Assembly: GCF_027942865.1 (NCBI RefSeq)
Contig: NC_134524.1
Span: forward strand, 2,764,536-2,828,535
Direction of reading: 5' to 3'
DNA from: Odontesthes bonariensis
Taxonomy: Eukaryota; Chordata; Actinopteri; Atheriniformes; Atherinopsidae
Length of the DNA stretch: 64,000 nucleotides
The notes under the pieces were generated by a model. The model was not told where the DNA came from. It made no database searches and saw only the letters and a list, made by a program, of their open reading frames with translations. Both the position numbers and the translations under genes were made by a program. Below are positions 10,027 to 20,594 of this stretch, piece by piece; position 1 is the first letter of the stretch; each line of letters starts with the position of its first letter.

Positions 10027-11188
10027 ATGGCACGTAGAACAGCAGTCGTTCAAGCTTTTCAATTTGACCCAGAGTCTGATCCAGATGGAGAAGAAGTTGA
10101 AGAAGTTGAAAATCAGCGACTACAGCAGGACGTCTCTGAATGGTTAGTTAAGTATTTCGCCGTTAATTTAGTTTGTTTTGCTTATGTGTTGTTACAGATA
10201 TCATCATGTGGGCTTAGCTACCTATGCTGAAGTAGTTGTATGTCTAGTTATATCAGTAATCTTTGTCATAAAAAAGAGCTATGCAGCCTTCACATCCATG
10301 TAAATCATGTTGCACATTACTCATGATTTATTCCTGAAGATAAATGTTCACCGTATGAAAAATAATATTTGATTTACTCCAGAGCACATTTGATGTTTAC
10401 TTACTCAACAGCCACAAGCTAGACACTAACAAGCCATTATACCTTTTTATGTTGTTTATATCCACCTACATTTTTTACATAGGTGCCATTGTGGAAAATG
10501 TGCAACTATGCCCACAGAAGTGGAGAATATTTGCTGCCTTGAGATACCACAGGTAACATTCTCACCACCTCACTGGAAAATAATTTGTCTCTTCTTTCGG
10601 CAACTAATTTTGCTAATAAATGTCACTTACCGTTTCTAATTCTAAAAAAGGTTACTACACGACTTCGGGAGGTCGAAGAACAGCTCCCATGCATGGTAGA
10701 CCATTCTGGATTGGAGCCTGTCTGCCTAAATGTCTACTCACTTCAAAATGCCAGCCAAATATACAGAGCAGACTATGGTCCTCTACAGTTCAGAGAAATA
10801 CACCGGTAAATTGTGCATTGTTAGATAAGTTAATAACAGAAGTTTAGAGTTTTGACTTTGTATTCCAATAATTTATTTATTTTTGTACAGCGAGGGATGG
10901 GGTGGGGGGGGGGGGGGGACACAAAACAGACCGAATATGATCCATTGGTGCATAGAATTATTTTTTCACACACACAATGATACATTCAGAATTTAATATC
11001 TAAAATTTCTGAATCAATTGTTCAGTCGCTACAGGTATCTGTCCTGTCGCAGTTTTGTGAGCTGGTGCTGGGGCTTCTTGGGACGCAGAATCCGGGTTGT
11101 AATTCCAGCCTGTGTGGTCCTGCGCATCCGCTCGGAGTTTCCTGATGAGGAAGGCCACTATGTTGGGTTTAAACGGCCCCCTGTTTGA
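10027..11188 (+). CDS. P2X7-receptor C-terminal (ballast) domain protein encoded by the transposon
   Basis: Four exons with GT/AG borders: 10027-10142, 10483-10552, 10651-10805 and 11026-11188. Together they give 504 nt, 167 codons plus TGA, with phases agreeing at all three joins. After an acidic start (MARRTAVVQAFQ, then a DPESDPDGEEVEEVE stretch), exon 2 encodes WCHCGKCATMP with a later CC pair, exon 3 a linker with CMVDH and VCLNVYSLQ, and exon 4 RYRYLSCRSFVSWCWG and RIRSEFPDEEGHYVGFKRPP. From memory, human P2X7 ends with WCQCGSC and, at its C-terminus, RIRKEFPKSEGQYSGFKSPY, so homology to the zinc-coordinating ballast domain is strong. There is no channel region or membrane segment. Its role in the transposon is unknown; zinc, nucleotide or DNA binding are possible. 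A shorter reading ending at TAA 10807-10809 is rejected because it loses the conserved tail. Confidence 0.88.
10806..11025 (+). other. Intron 3 of the P2X7-tail-like gene, with a G-run
   Basis: The donor follows CACCG at 10805 and the acceptor TTCAG ends at 11025. The intron holds a G-rich run near 10897-10918 that could form a G-quadruplex or simply be slippage-prone. Confidence 0.7.
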
Positions 11189-14100
11189 ACCTTGAAACAA
11201 AGCTGGCAATGACCTCCTCCTTGTCCGGCCTCTCATACTGCGCTGATAAGTTTTCTGGGACAGAGATGGCCAACAGCGCATCGTTGTATGGTGTCGGGTT
11301 AAAAAAGACTTCATCGAAGATTAGGTCCATCATGTCAGAAACATAACCTGTATCATAAAGCACAAGCAATATCTCCATTTAATTGGTTGAGTTTTGTTTT
11401 TACTGTGCATTTGTATGTAATCCATTTTTCTTCGAGAGAAATAAATGTTAAAATTCCAAACAATGTGTCATTTTAATTGATTTGAACCATTACCAAAGGT
11501 CGCCTTTGTCTTTACTGGTTTAGCTCTGCACTCTCCCTTCCGAGACTTTGGAAAGGAGAGTTTAAAGAGGGGTACACCTTCCTCCGTTTCGGCCTGTGGT
11601 CGTTCCGCATTTTCATTGAAATGCATAGCAGCCAGGTAGAGTCTGGAAGTACAAGATAAAAATATTTGTTCATATTGACAGATATTTTAAACTAAAATTC
11701 CTAAAAGTATTGAGTAAAGATTTGTTTTACCTGCACAGCATTCCAATAAAGGGAAACACTACATTTTTTGGAGCAAAACGAAGGATGACTGCATGGAAAG
11801 CCTCCAAAGATGACGTTTGGTGGTGGGGGCTCAGTTTTTCCACATCCTTCAGCGTTCTTTTCTTTGTCAGCAGAGACTCCAACTTGTAGAAAGCTGGAGT
11901 TGCTGCAAACAATAACAAAATATCTTATTAGAAAACAATACAGTAACAAATATCACAGCAATGACCTCGTTGTTTGCTTGTCTGTTTGCTGTTTTAACAT
12001 TTTGCCTGCATATTGGTTGAGATACCTGCTTGGAGCCATTTCTTTTTGTCCGTTGTTGTGCGGATTGCATGCTCACACTTGGGGTAAAGAGGATTCTCAT
12101 GCGTGTGGATATCTTGCACATGGTTGAGGATCGCGTTCCACTTGGCAATTCTCTCTGGCCCTGAGGTTGAATTAGCTGCAGTCCAGTATATGTGGTTGTT
12201 GATGCTTTTCATCCACTTGTTCAGTTTCTCACAGTCTTTCATCTTACATAGGACTTCCAGTTTCTTTGAAATTCCTAAAATGAAAGCAAACAACATTCCA
12301 CTTAGTAAAGAGTAAGAGTGACAACTATGCTGTAGCAATTCAAAAACAATTTCAAAGCATTTGATAATATTGACTCATAATGTCAGCATTTGACTGTCCA
12401 ACATCACTGCTGTCAATTTTTCTGATGACACAGCAGTAGTTGACCTAATTTCTAAGAACAATGAGCAGGCTTACTTGAATGAGGTAGATAGACTTTCAAA
12501 CTGTTGCCAAGACAACAACCTACTCCTATTGTTACCAAGACTAAGGAGATATATATAGATTTCAGGCAATATCAGCAGAAAGTCTACCAACCAGTCCAGA
12601 TTAACGACTCTGAGGTGGAAAGAGTAGATCTTGGTGTTGATATTTCTGAACATCTGACTTTGACCAAACATGTTGATTCACTGGTGAACGCCAGCGTCTT
12701 TTCCACCTCAGATGCCATAAGTACTTTAGGTTACCTGAAAACCTGAATAGTTACCTTTTGCGAAGTGCCACACATCGTAGTACTGGGTGATGTTTCTCTC
12801 CCTGAGGAACTTTTGAACTTGAGGATGACGATCGGTGACAATGCAATCCAGTTTGACGTCACGCGACTCGAGCAAGGCCAGACTCCTCGTCAGGCCCTCT
12901 TTCTCCATATAGCAGCTACCACCAACCTCGTTGCTCTGTCACCACAGAAAAAAAACACATTAGTAGACAATGTATTATGGACCTTGATTTTTAAATTACA
13001 ACAAATAACCCCTTTACAGAGTCAATTTCAACAACTCACCTGGACCAACTGAATGTCCACAACGGTGTTAGTTTGGAGATCCATCATGGTGTAACTCCCA
13101 TATTTTGCAGAGTGACCTGTTAAAAATTGGGTTTAAATAATGACACTTGGAATCACTATTCAATACATATTATGTATTCTTATATTTAGGTGCAATTCAT
13201 AACTTCACATAACAACACACTGCTTAGAGCCATCAGACCTGGTCCCTGGCTTTTGTGTGTCTCAGAGCCAGCACTATTACACTCTGATTGCTGGCCTTTG
13301 GCTACAGATAGTTGGAGCTAAAGACCTTGATAAAACCACCCCCTGCCTGCTGTCATTCCTTTGAACTTCAAACAATATCACTGTACAAAATACAATACTT
13401 CAGTCAAGTAACAATACCTGGAGAATCAGCCCTCATGTCACCACCGAGTATGACTTTTTCCTCCCGAGTAAGCCGCTGCAGATTCACATCCTGTGTGACT
13501 TTCCAGTGGTGAATAACTGCAGGTTCAATGAAGGCTCTGGCATGCCGGCGAAATGTTTCATACCGAAACAACTCCAGCTTCATTGCCTTGAAGACCTGGG
13601 TGTGGAGGGGAGAAATAATACATGTAATTTGATATAAATACAAGTATTTCAGTTACGGTATCTACAGTTGCACATACTTTACCTTTTCTATTTGTATGAA
13701 AGATGCACCACTCAGGTACACAGCGGCAGAAAGGTGCAGGTTTCCAGCTGGCGTGCTACCCAGGATAGGCTGGCTATTCCATTGTCTTCTAAATGTGCAG
13801 TGGGGACACCGCTGCTTCACAGACAGGAATGTCCCCAGCCTTTGAGTCTTCACATCACATGCCCGTGTGCAGACCGGACATGCATTAAACAACTGCATGA
13901 TGCAGTTCTCGTACACTATGTACTTCTTGATGTGTGTGGAAGTGGAGGACTCCTCTCTATATAAAACCACAAAGAAAGCAAAACACATTTTGAGTTGATC
14001 AGATTGAGCTTTCATCTGGACAGTACTTTAAACCAGCACACTCCTTGAAGCCGGATGAATAATCTGTATGCACATAAATAATCCTAAAAGTAATGCTATA

Positions 14101-15976
14101 AACAACAACAGTCTCGCTGAGACCAATCCTTCATGTTGGAATGCCATACAATTAAAAAAAAATTATGAAAGTTCTCACAATCCCTACATTTTCTTCACAC
14201 TCACACACAGATAATGATAACTTACAGCCTCAGTGTAGAGTTTTCGGACGCTGTGACAGAGTCTGCAGGGTCATAAGTGGAATCCTGTCCCTTTGGGGTA
14301 TCCACTAAAGAGCTTCCCTCCAATGCATCATCTTCCTGCTCCTCCTCAAGATCCAATCGAGGTCTTTTGGATGGTCTCTTTACTGGTGTTGATGACAGGA
14401 ACAAAGGGTCTACATTGGACGTCCCAACACCAAAGTCTTTGCAGGAGACAGTTGCCTGGACACCTGCAACAAATATCACCATTGTACCGTCAGGATGTAT
14501 GTTTGTTTGATATGTCAAGTCATTCATGTGTATGACATATGATGTATTCATACAGTGACAGCACTCTTCTAACCCAATTTCACATGTGGGACAATAAAGT
14601 TAATCTCATCTTATTGAAGGTGGCTAGAACATACCTTCACTTCTTTCTTTTTTTTACTTTATTGCCAATAACGTATAGGCAATACAAACAAACACACCAC
14701 ACAGAAACAGACAAATAATAACAATAACAATATTATACATAAAACACACATATACAAATAAAATTGAAAATTAAAATAAAATTAAAATAAAAATACATTA
14801 GAAAAAAAAAGGTTCACCTTGATTGCAAGCTTATGTTACATTCGTCTTATACAATTATATGCTTAACCAATATAAAGAATGACAGGTGTCCATCTCCTAA
14901 GGAATAGGGGTAATTTTAACTGTAGAATGGCAGTCATATTTTCCATCACTTGGACTTGATTACACCTCTGTCTCCATTGAGCCACTGTATGAGGCTCAGG
15001 CTGCATCCAACGCATTGTAATAATTTTTCTTGCGATCATTAGTAAGACATGCAAAATATAACACTGGTCTTTAGTAAAGTTTTGTTCTGTTGTTTTCTCA
15101 AGCAAAATAAATACAGGGTCAAAATACCTTCACTTCTGATGTGGGCCTTCAAAGTCCTAAAGGATAGCTGTGTGGCTACAGTATGTGTTTCCAGTTGGTC
15201 TGTCTGGCAGGCAACATCCCTTGAGAGAGGCAGCTGAATAAAAGCACTTGATGTGCTGGCCTGTGTAGATACAACAAGGTCAAATTAGTACAAGTTATTA
15301 CTTTGTATATCTTCCAAATGCAAGTTTGAAGACTTAGCCCTATGCTAATCGCGATTTTGACATTCTCAGCTGATTGCTCTGGTTTGCAAAGATGGACGTA
15401 GTGCTAGTCATTTTAATCAGGGGAAAGGCAGATATCGTGCGCGCCATAACACCAACAGCAGGACGGCTATCAAAACAACAAATAAGTACACAACACTGGC
15501 GTTACAGTAAATGAGGTGTCCACTCGCATACCTCATGCTATTTACAGTTACATTAGCGACAGTAGCTGCATTAGCTATTAGCTGCAGAGCTAACGATACT
15601 TTCAGGACACTTTCTTGTGGTAACAAGCTATTTAACTATACTGTACATACATAAAAGCAAGACAATTATAGAGCGTTAAATTACTTACTTGTCCGAGGTC
15701 TGTAGTTGGGCCAAAGAGAGTTGGTACTGATCCAGGGTTCATTTTAAGACGATCGGCAAGGCCAGCTCGGTATTGGCCCAAGTTTTGGAAACAATCCTCC
15801 GTGAAATGTTTGGCGCACACATACACAAATCTCTTCTGTTCTTTTGTCACTTTCCCAGAAAAAACAAAATCTGACCACTGGCTCTTTAGGGGTTCTGATG
15901 CAGGAGCTTTAAAAAGATTTTTTAGATCCGTTGTACATCCATGTACAGAGCAAATGTTATGCTTTCGATCAGCCAT
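11169..15976 (-). CDS. THAP-domain Kolobok-like transposase, 11 exons, apparently intact
   Basis: Exons, 5' to 3' on the minus strand: 15976-15689, 15260-15128, 14463-14226, 13956-13683, 13595-13418, 13116-13040, 12935-12755, 12274-12026, 11902-11731, 11642-11494, 11347-11169. They sum to 2118 nt (705 codons plus TAA), every junction has GT/AG borders and all phases agree. Residues 1-96 form a C2CH THAP zinc finger (C9, C14, C54, H57, with W34 and P85), which would bind the transposon ends. A second cysteine cluster, CPVC...CPHC (246-273), follows an acidic, basic-patched linker. The catalytic core shows GGDMRADSPG (D364) and VTDRHPQV (D431), then YYDVWH, typical of Kolobok DDE cores as I know them; the third acidic residue was not assigned. 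No stop or frameshift was seen, so it may be functional despite two LINE fragments in its introns. Its last codons overlap the opposite-strand gene. Confidence 0.88.
12380..12735 (+). mobile_element. Rex-like LINE RT fragment inside a transposase intron
   Basis: Plus-strand translation gives SDDTAVVDLISKNNEQAYL, VTKTKEIYIDFRQYQQKVY and LGVDISEHLTLTKHVDSL, a non-LTR reverse transcriptase around the catalytic DD motif. It lies in the intron between transposase exons 7 and 8, antisense to the transposase. Its ends and target duplication were not resolved. It is only a fragment and has frame breaks. Confidence 0.75.
14645..15123 (-). mobile_element. L1-like LINE 3' fragment at a transposase splice donor
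   Basis: A 5'-truncated insertion flanked by 14-bp direct repeats ATACCTTCACTTCT at 14631-14644 and 15124-15137. On the minus strand it encodes a C-terminal LINE ORF2-like piece (VLLMIARKIITMRWMQPEPH) and ends in an A-rich tail at its left end. The duplicated target contains the end of transposase exon 2 and its GT donor, so the insertion left a working donor in place and created a second one downstream. Confidence 0.78.
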
Positions 15977-15999
15977 GGTGTGTTAGATATCCTACGCAG

Positions 16000-16075
16000 A
16001 AAAATCAAGATGGCGTTGCGCAGACTTTCAACTGATTTTACAATGAGCTGGCCAAAGAGCTGTGGGCGGGGAAAG
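16000..16075 (-). promoter_or_regulatory. Candidate transposase promoter (YY1-like site, GC box)
   Basis: About 30-40 nt upstream of the transposase ATG the plus strand reads CAAGATGGCG, a YY1-type motif, and GTGGGCGGGG, a GC box, lies near 16061-16070. There is no TATA box. Motif matching only. Confidence 0.35.
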
Positions 16076-16318
16076 GCAGTTTATTGGCTCTGGGTGGAAA
16101 CAACCTCCACGTCATAAGCGGGCACACGTCATAAGCGGCGGCTTTCTCGATCAGGCCTTCTGCATGGTCACATTTCCAAAGGCAGAGAATAATTTCCAGT
16201 GCATGGTTTAGGTCTATCGTCATTTTTAGACACTGGGGGACCGCAGGCAGGCTAGAGGAACTCATATTAATGTTAAACAACCTTAAAAAGTGAAAATTTC
16301 ATGCCATGGGACCTTTAA

Positions 16319-17160
16319 ACTGTATTTTAGATATAAAGTCATGAATGGCAGAGAATTTCTTACAGCTCAACCAGGGCAAGACTGAAGTTTTGATTATTGG
16401 TCCTGAAGACAAGAGAGAGATCATTTTACCCAAACTACAAAACTTTAAATCTTCTCAACATGTAAAAAATCTGGGTGTTCTTTTTGACTCTGAGCTGGAT
16501 TTTATCCAACATATTAGAAATGTAACAAAGACAGGATTTTATCATCTTAAAAATATTGCCAGAGTCCGCCCATTTCTCTCTCTTACCAGCACGGAGGAGC
16601 TGATGCAAGCTTTTATTTCTAGTAGAATAGATTATTGTAATGCCCTGCTTTCTGGTCTTCCCAAAAAAGTATTCATTACCTACAATTAATACAGAATTCA
16701 GCTGCACGTGTGCTGACGAGGACCAGAGGGCGGGAACACATTACACCAGTTTTAAAATCGCTGCATTGGCTCCCCGTGCGTTTCAGGATTGATTTTAAGG
16801 TTCTTTTAGTTGTTTATAAATGTCTTAATGGTCTTGGGCCTTCTTATCTATCTGATCTGCTTTTAAATTATGAGCCCTCGCGGACCCTGAGGTCCTCTGG
16901 TACCGGCCTTTTAGTTGTTCCTAAAGTTAGAACAAAAACTTATGGTGAGACGTCGTTCCACTATTATGGACCTCGTCTGTGGAACAGCCTGCCAGAGAAG
17001 CTCAGGGCTGCAGAGACTGTTGATGTTTTTAAAAAAAGGCTCAAGACCTTTTTAGTTTAGCTTACAGCTGAATTTTATTTAATTTATTATTTAATTTATT
17101 ATTTTATATATATATATTGTTTGTTTGTTTTGTTTTATAGCAACTGCAGTTGCTATAACT
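16319..17160 (+). pseudogene. L2-type LINE, 3' half (RT C-terminus and tail)
   Basis: This continues the LINE interrupted at 9743. Translation gives ENFLQLNQGKTEVLIIGPE, SRIDYCNALLSGLP and, in a second frame, HWLPVRFRIDFKVL and SFHYYGPRLWNSLP, the usual C-terminal end of L2-clade ORF2. A TGA replaces the expected tryptophan after DIKS, and a frame break occurs near 16680. An AT-rich tail follows the stop at 17060. Confidence 0.85.
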
Positions 17161-17189
17161 TTTACTGTCAGTTATTGTCAGCCCGGGAG

Positions 17190-19375
17190 GAAATCTGCTC
17201 GCACAGTCTCAGCGCACAAGAAAATCTATGCAGAGCATAAAATAAATTCACCATAAACGTATTAATTCATATCTAATACTAGACCTAATCTAATGTAATT
17301 AATTAGACCAATACTGTGTTTTTCTGTACCATTTTTCAATATAACGCAGTGAGTGACAGGTGTTCAGCCAATGATACGGCTTACTTGCGCTATGCAGCCA
17401 ATCAGAGCATTGATGGTGCTTGCATATGTGCCCTGCCCATACGCGCCGTGCAGGTTAGCTAGCTAACAGTGAGACGCAACCCCTTATCATGGCGAAACGA
17501 ACAGGCAGCGCCAGCGACACATCCACTCACCGAGCCAAAGTAAAAAAGAAATGCGGTTCTTTTAGGATGGAATGGCTGTCTGAGTGCAAACAGAAGAACA
17601 AGCGCTGAAACTGGGTCAGATTTTTTCTTTTTCGAGCGAGAAAGGTCTACTCTGCAAAACAAGGCTGCAAGCATGACTCTCACATATAACAGATAACATA
17701 CTACACATCTCATGAACAACAAGATTTTTGTCTTTTTCATTTTAAGTGGGCCAAATCGCTTTTATTAAAAGTAAACTAATGAAAACTGCTGGTGTGATTT
17801 GATTCTTTTAATAAGCCATGTAACTGGCTATGATCCAGGGGGTTGAACAGGTGTGATACAGGTGTGTGGCCACAGCGTGCACATCTGATGCTGCTCACAG
17901 TGCTCCTCAGTGTGCTCAGGGAGCTGGTGTGTTTGCCCAGACACATGAAAAATTAGAGGGAAGGCAGCTAAGTATGATGGAGTATCCCTCACTACTTTTG
18001 CCTCCCTTCATATCAATGCTAACAGCCACCTAGCGATAGCCGCAGCTGTTACGGTGTTTGCTGCTCGGAAGCAGGGGAGTGCTCGGGCTGCACTTCGGTC
18101 TGCACGGTTTACACAGCAGGCAGTGATACGAAGGGAGAGAAAATAGGGCCAAGCGATGTGAGCTCTGACTTTTTCTGGAGGGAGGGTTTTGTGATGCAAA
18201 TGTATTACTCTTTGGAACGCATATTGTTTTGAGAAGCAAAACGCTTTATTTTCGGGACCTTAGCAAACTAGCCGGACTACTTTCATCAACACCAAAACGA
18301 GGCTGGAACTCTGCTCACAGGACGCAGCAGGGGGGAAGAAGATGTTCAGAAATGATGTTGCTGATATGGGATGTTACACAGCTTCATGTCAAAAGAGGCG
18401 AACTGTCCCTTTAACTTTGATGTGAATCTTTCTAAATATTTTCTGTTTGTTTGTTCTTTAGTTTTTTGTCATGGTGTATTGTCTGTATGTGTTTATGATA
18501 CCTGCCTGAGGACAACGGATGAAATTTAGCAGCTGTGCTAACTCCGGCATATTTACATGGATGCTTTGCTGATATGTTGATTAATGTGCAGAGTCCTAAC
18601 CAAATAAATAAGAAATAAAATAAAAACCCCCTCCACACTGACCTGTGGCCCGGTGGACCCAGAGGATGAGCCGGCTCTGTTCCTGGTGGAGGGGTTCTGC
18701 TCCTGCTTCAGCTCCTGGTTCAGCTCCTGGTTCTGGTTCTGCTCCTGGTTCAGCTCCTGGTTCTGGTTCTGCTCCTGGTTCAGCTCCTGGTTCTGGTTCT
18801 GCTCCTGGTTCAGCTCCTGGTTCTGGTTCTGCTCATGGTTCAGCTCCTGGTTCTGCTCCTGGTTCAGCTCCTGGTTCAGCTCCTGGTTCTGCTCCTGGTT
18901 CTGCTCCTGGTTCTGCTCCTGGTTCTGCTCCTGCTTCAGCTCCTGCTTCTGCTCCTGGTTCTGCTCCTGGTTCTGCTCCTGCTTCAGCTCCTGCTTCAGC
19001 TCCATTCTGGTCCAACTGATGGACTCTGCAACTGTCAGCACATACGATAAGATCCAGCTGTGGCGTGCAGCGTGTTAAACCACACCCACTTTTCTTCTTC
19101 TCTTGATAACCTTTCTGCACAGTTTTTAACCATCCAGTCACATTCCATTAAACTCATTACTGTGCTTTTTATTTAAACCCCTGTGAACTTTAAAACGCTT
19201 CTTTAAAGACCCACTAAGGTCACAGTTCAAAATATTTGTAGCTTTTTGATCAAATTCAGAAAAAAATGTAATAATAACTCTGTAGACCGACAGCCACTGT
19301 GTGCAATATCCCATAAATCTCATCTGAGTCAGTGGAACACCACCAACTTAAATCATTTTACTACATTAAGACAAT
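17190..19375. repeat. Inverted block, left arm (partner 37309-39838)
   Basis: This 2.2-kb block is the reverse complement of 37309-39838 over nearly its whole length, including a 12-bp minisatellite. The far end of the partner reads CAACGTTCCCTCTGAGCTGC outward, like hAT termini common in fish, and this arm has the related CTGCTCGCACAGTCTCAGCG near 17195. It may therefore be a large non-autonomous DNA element present twice in opposite orientation. No host gene is recognised; short frames repeated in both arms are conserved only as DNA. Confidence 0.75.
18693..19005. repeat. 12-bp minisatellite, short allele
   Basis: About 26 units of GGTTCTGCTCCT or GGTTCAGCTCCT. Because the unit is a multiple of three and lacks stops, frames on both strands stay open and encode APGS, QEQN or similar repeats. 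The partner array at 37575-38430 is nearly three times longer. Confidence 0.95.
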
Positions 19376-20423
19376 AGCCGCTTTCGGACAGACCGTTCTA
19401 AGAACGCAGTTATCAGAACTGTGGAAATAAGGGACCCCTCATTAGAAGGGCCGGCCGACCCGATTGCCTTCTCCCTTCCTGGCCTGATGAATTTTTTAGC
19501 CCCTTTTTTTTGTGAGTGAAACGATTTTTTAACTATTTAACTCGAACCTGAATTGAATTAGATGCATATTTTTTGAGTGACATGAACACATGGAAAACAA
19601 ATTATTATTCAGGAATTCACTTTAATACAAAATCAACTGAATAAAATAAGTATCTTTCTTAAAAGGGACATTATGTAATTTCTTCCCCCATCTAGTGGTG
19701 CAACTTTATTTTGCAAAGTCGAATGAATTTGCTCTCTAGCGCCTCGCGTTTTCAAACGTGCGTTGCAACTTCTTGAACTACGGCAGGTGGTATGTGTCAA
19801 GATTCAAGAAGCTATAGCTTCAGACTCAATGTCCATACAAACAAAAAGGCATCACACACAGTACAAAGGATTACATAACACGTATACAATAACACTATAA
19901 ATACAGATGACAGATAACATGTCAGATAACAGAAGTTGACATAGCTTTTGGTGTGCAAACAATGCAATTAGTCATATTCCGGGAGTTACCGGAAGTGACG
20001 TCGACGCAGCGTTAGCGTTAGCAGCACTGTTGCTGTCTGGAAAGTGTTCTTTTAAATAAACTCCCGGTAAACTTACAAACTTTCTAATGCCTCGTTTTGT
20101 GAGTTAAGAGCCTATGTGTACTACGGCAGAAGTTTGGTAACAATCAATGCATTATTAGTGGGATAATTTACTAGATAAAATCTATTTAGCATTAGCGCCA
20201 GTAATAAGCCATTCGGTGGATAGCCCTATCTTGACCAGTGTTGACCATTGCTAAAGATGCGTCTGATGGGGTATTTGGCTGGATGTCATGGTGGAAATGA
20301 CGCTAGGTCATCGCTTTAACGGGACCAGGTTGAAGTGATGTATACACATTATTTTGCTAGGAGTTAGCTCCTTAGCTACCCGACCTAGCAGACCATGCCT
20401 TTCAGGCTGAGCATTCTTACGGT
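19376..20423. other. Spacer with DNA-transposon ends, no gene
   Basis: It begins AGCCGCTTTCGGACAG at 19376, the terminal sequence of a small element also seen at 34927-35655, here truncated. Near 19668, TTAAAAGGGACATTATGTAA resembles a TTAA-targeting MITE end, but its partner was not found. No coding sequence is recognised. Confidence 0.5.
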
Positions 20424-20469
20424 GTTAGACACATATATGTGTATATGTATATATATGTATATATATATG

Positions 20470-20517
<48 letters not shown>
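20424..20517. repeat. (TA)n/(TATG)n microsatellite
   Basis: An alternating TA tract abutting the left terminal inverted repeat of the transposon at 20518. Confidence 0.9.
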
Positions 20518-20521
<4 letters not shown>

Positions 20522-20594
20522 GAGTTTGGTTCCAAAACGCGATAAACGCCGTTTAAAAAAAAAAAATAGAGTTTGAGCCAGAATCAGAATGGTA

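Larger units (their letters stand above)
1..10820. repeat. Left copy of a tandem segmental duplication
   Basis: This stretch aligns in the same orientation with 48072-64000. Position 1 matches 48072, 2113 matches the left flank of a BEL/Pao insertion at 50182, and 10820 matches 64000. It contains a 16-finger zinc-finger exon, half of an L2 LINE and the left end of a Kolobok transposon, each of which has a counterpart in the right copy. Identity is very high by eye, with scattered single-base changes and a few indels. The copy probably extends left of the window, because position 1 lies in the middle of shared sequence. A falsely duplicated haplotype in the assembly is the main alternative. 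Confidence 0.93.
9744..16318. mobile_element. Complete Kolobok-type DNA transposon with two convergent genes
   Basis: The element proper is 9748-16314 (6567 bp), flanked by TTAA target duplications at 9744-9747 and 16315-16318. The left end reads AGATCCTATGACATGAAAA and the reverse complement of the right end AGGTCCCATGGCATGAAAT, forming imperfect terminal inverted repeats. Removing the element and one TTAA rejoins the L2 reading frame, which proves the insertion. TTAA targets plus a THAP-domain transposase are characteristic of the Kolobok superfamily. Inside are an 11-exon transposase gene (minus), a 4-exon P2X7-tail-like gene (plus), a Rex-like LINE fragment and an L1-like fragment. The same insertion is present in the right copy (from 62924), so it predates the segmental duplication. 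Confidence 0.93.

Noticed and set aside
10651-10809. Three-exon version of the P2X7-like gene ending at TAA 10807-10809
   Set aside because: A donor at 10806 and an acceptor at 11025 join in phase to an exon with the conserved P2X7-type tail.
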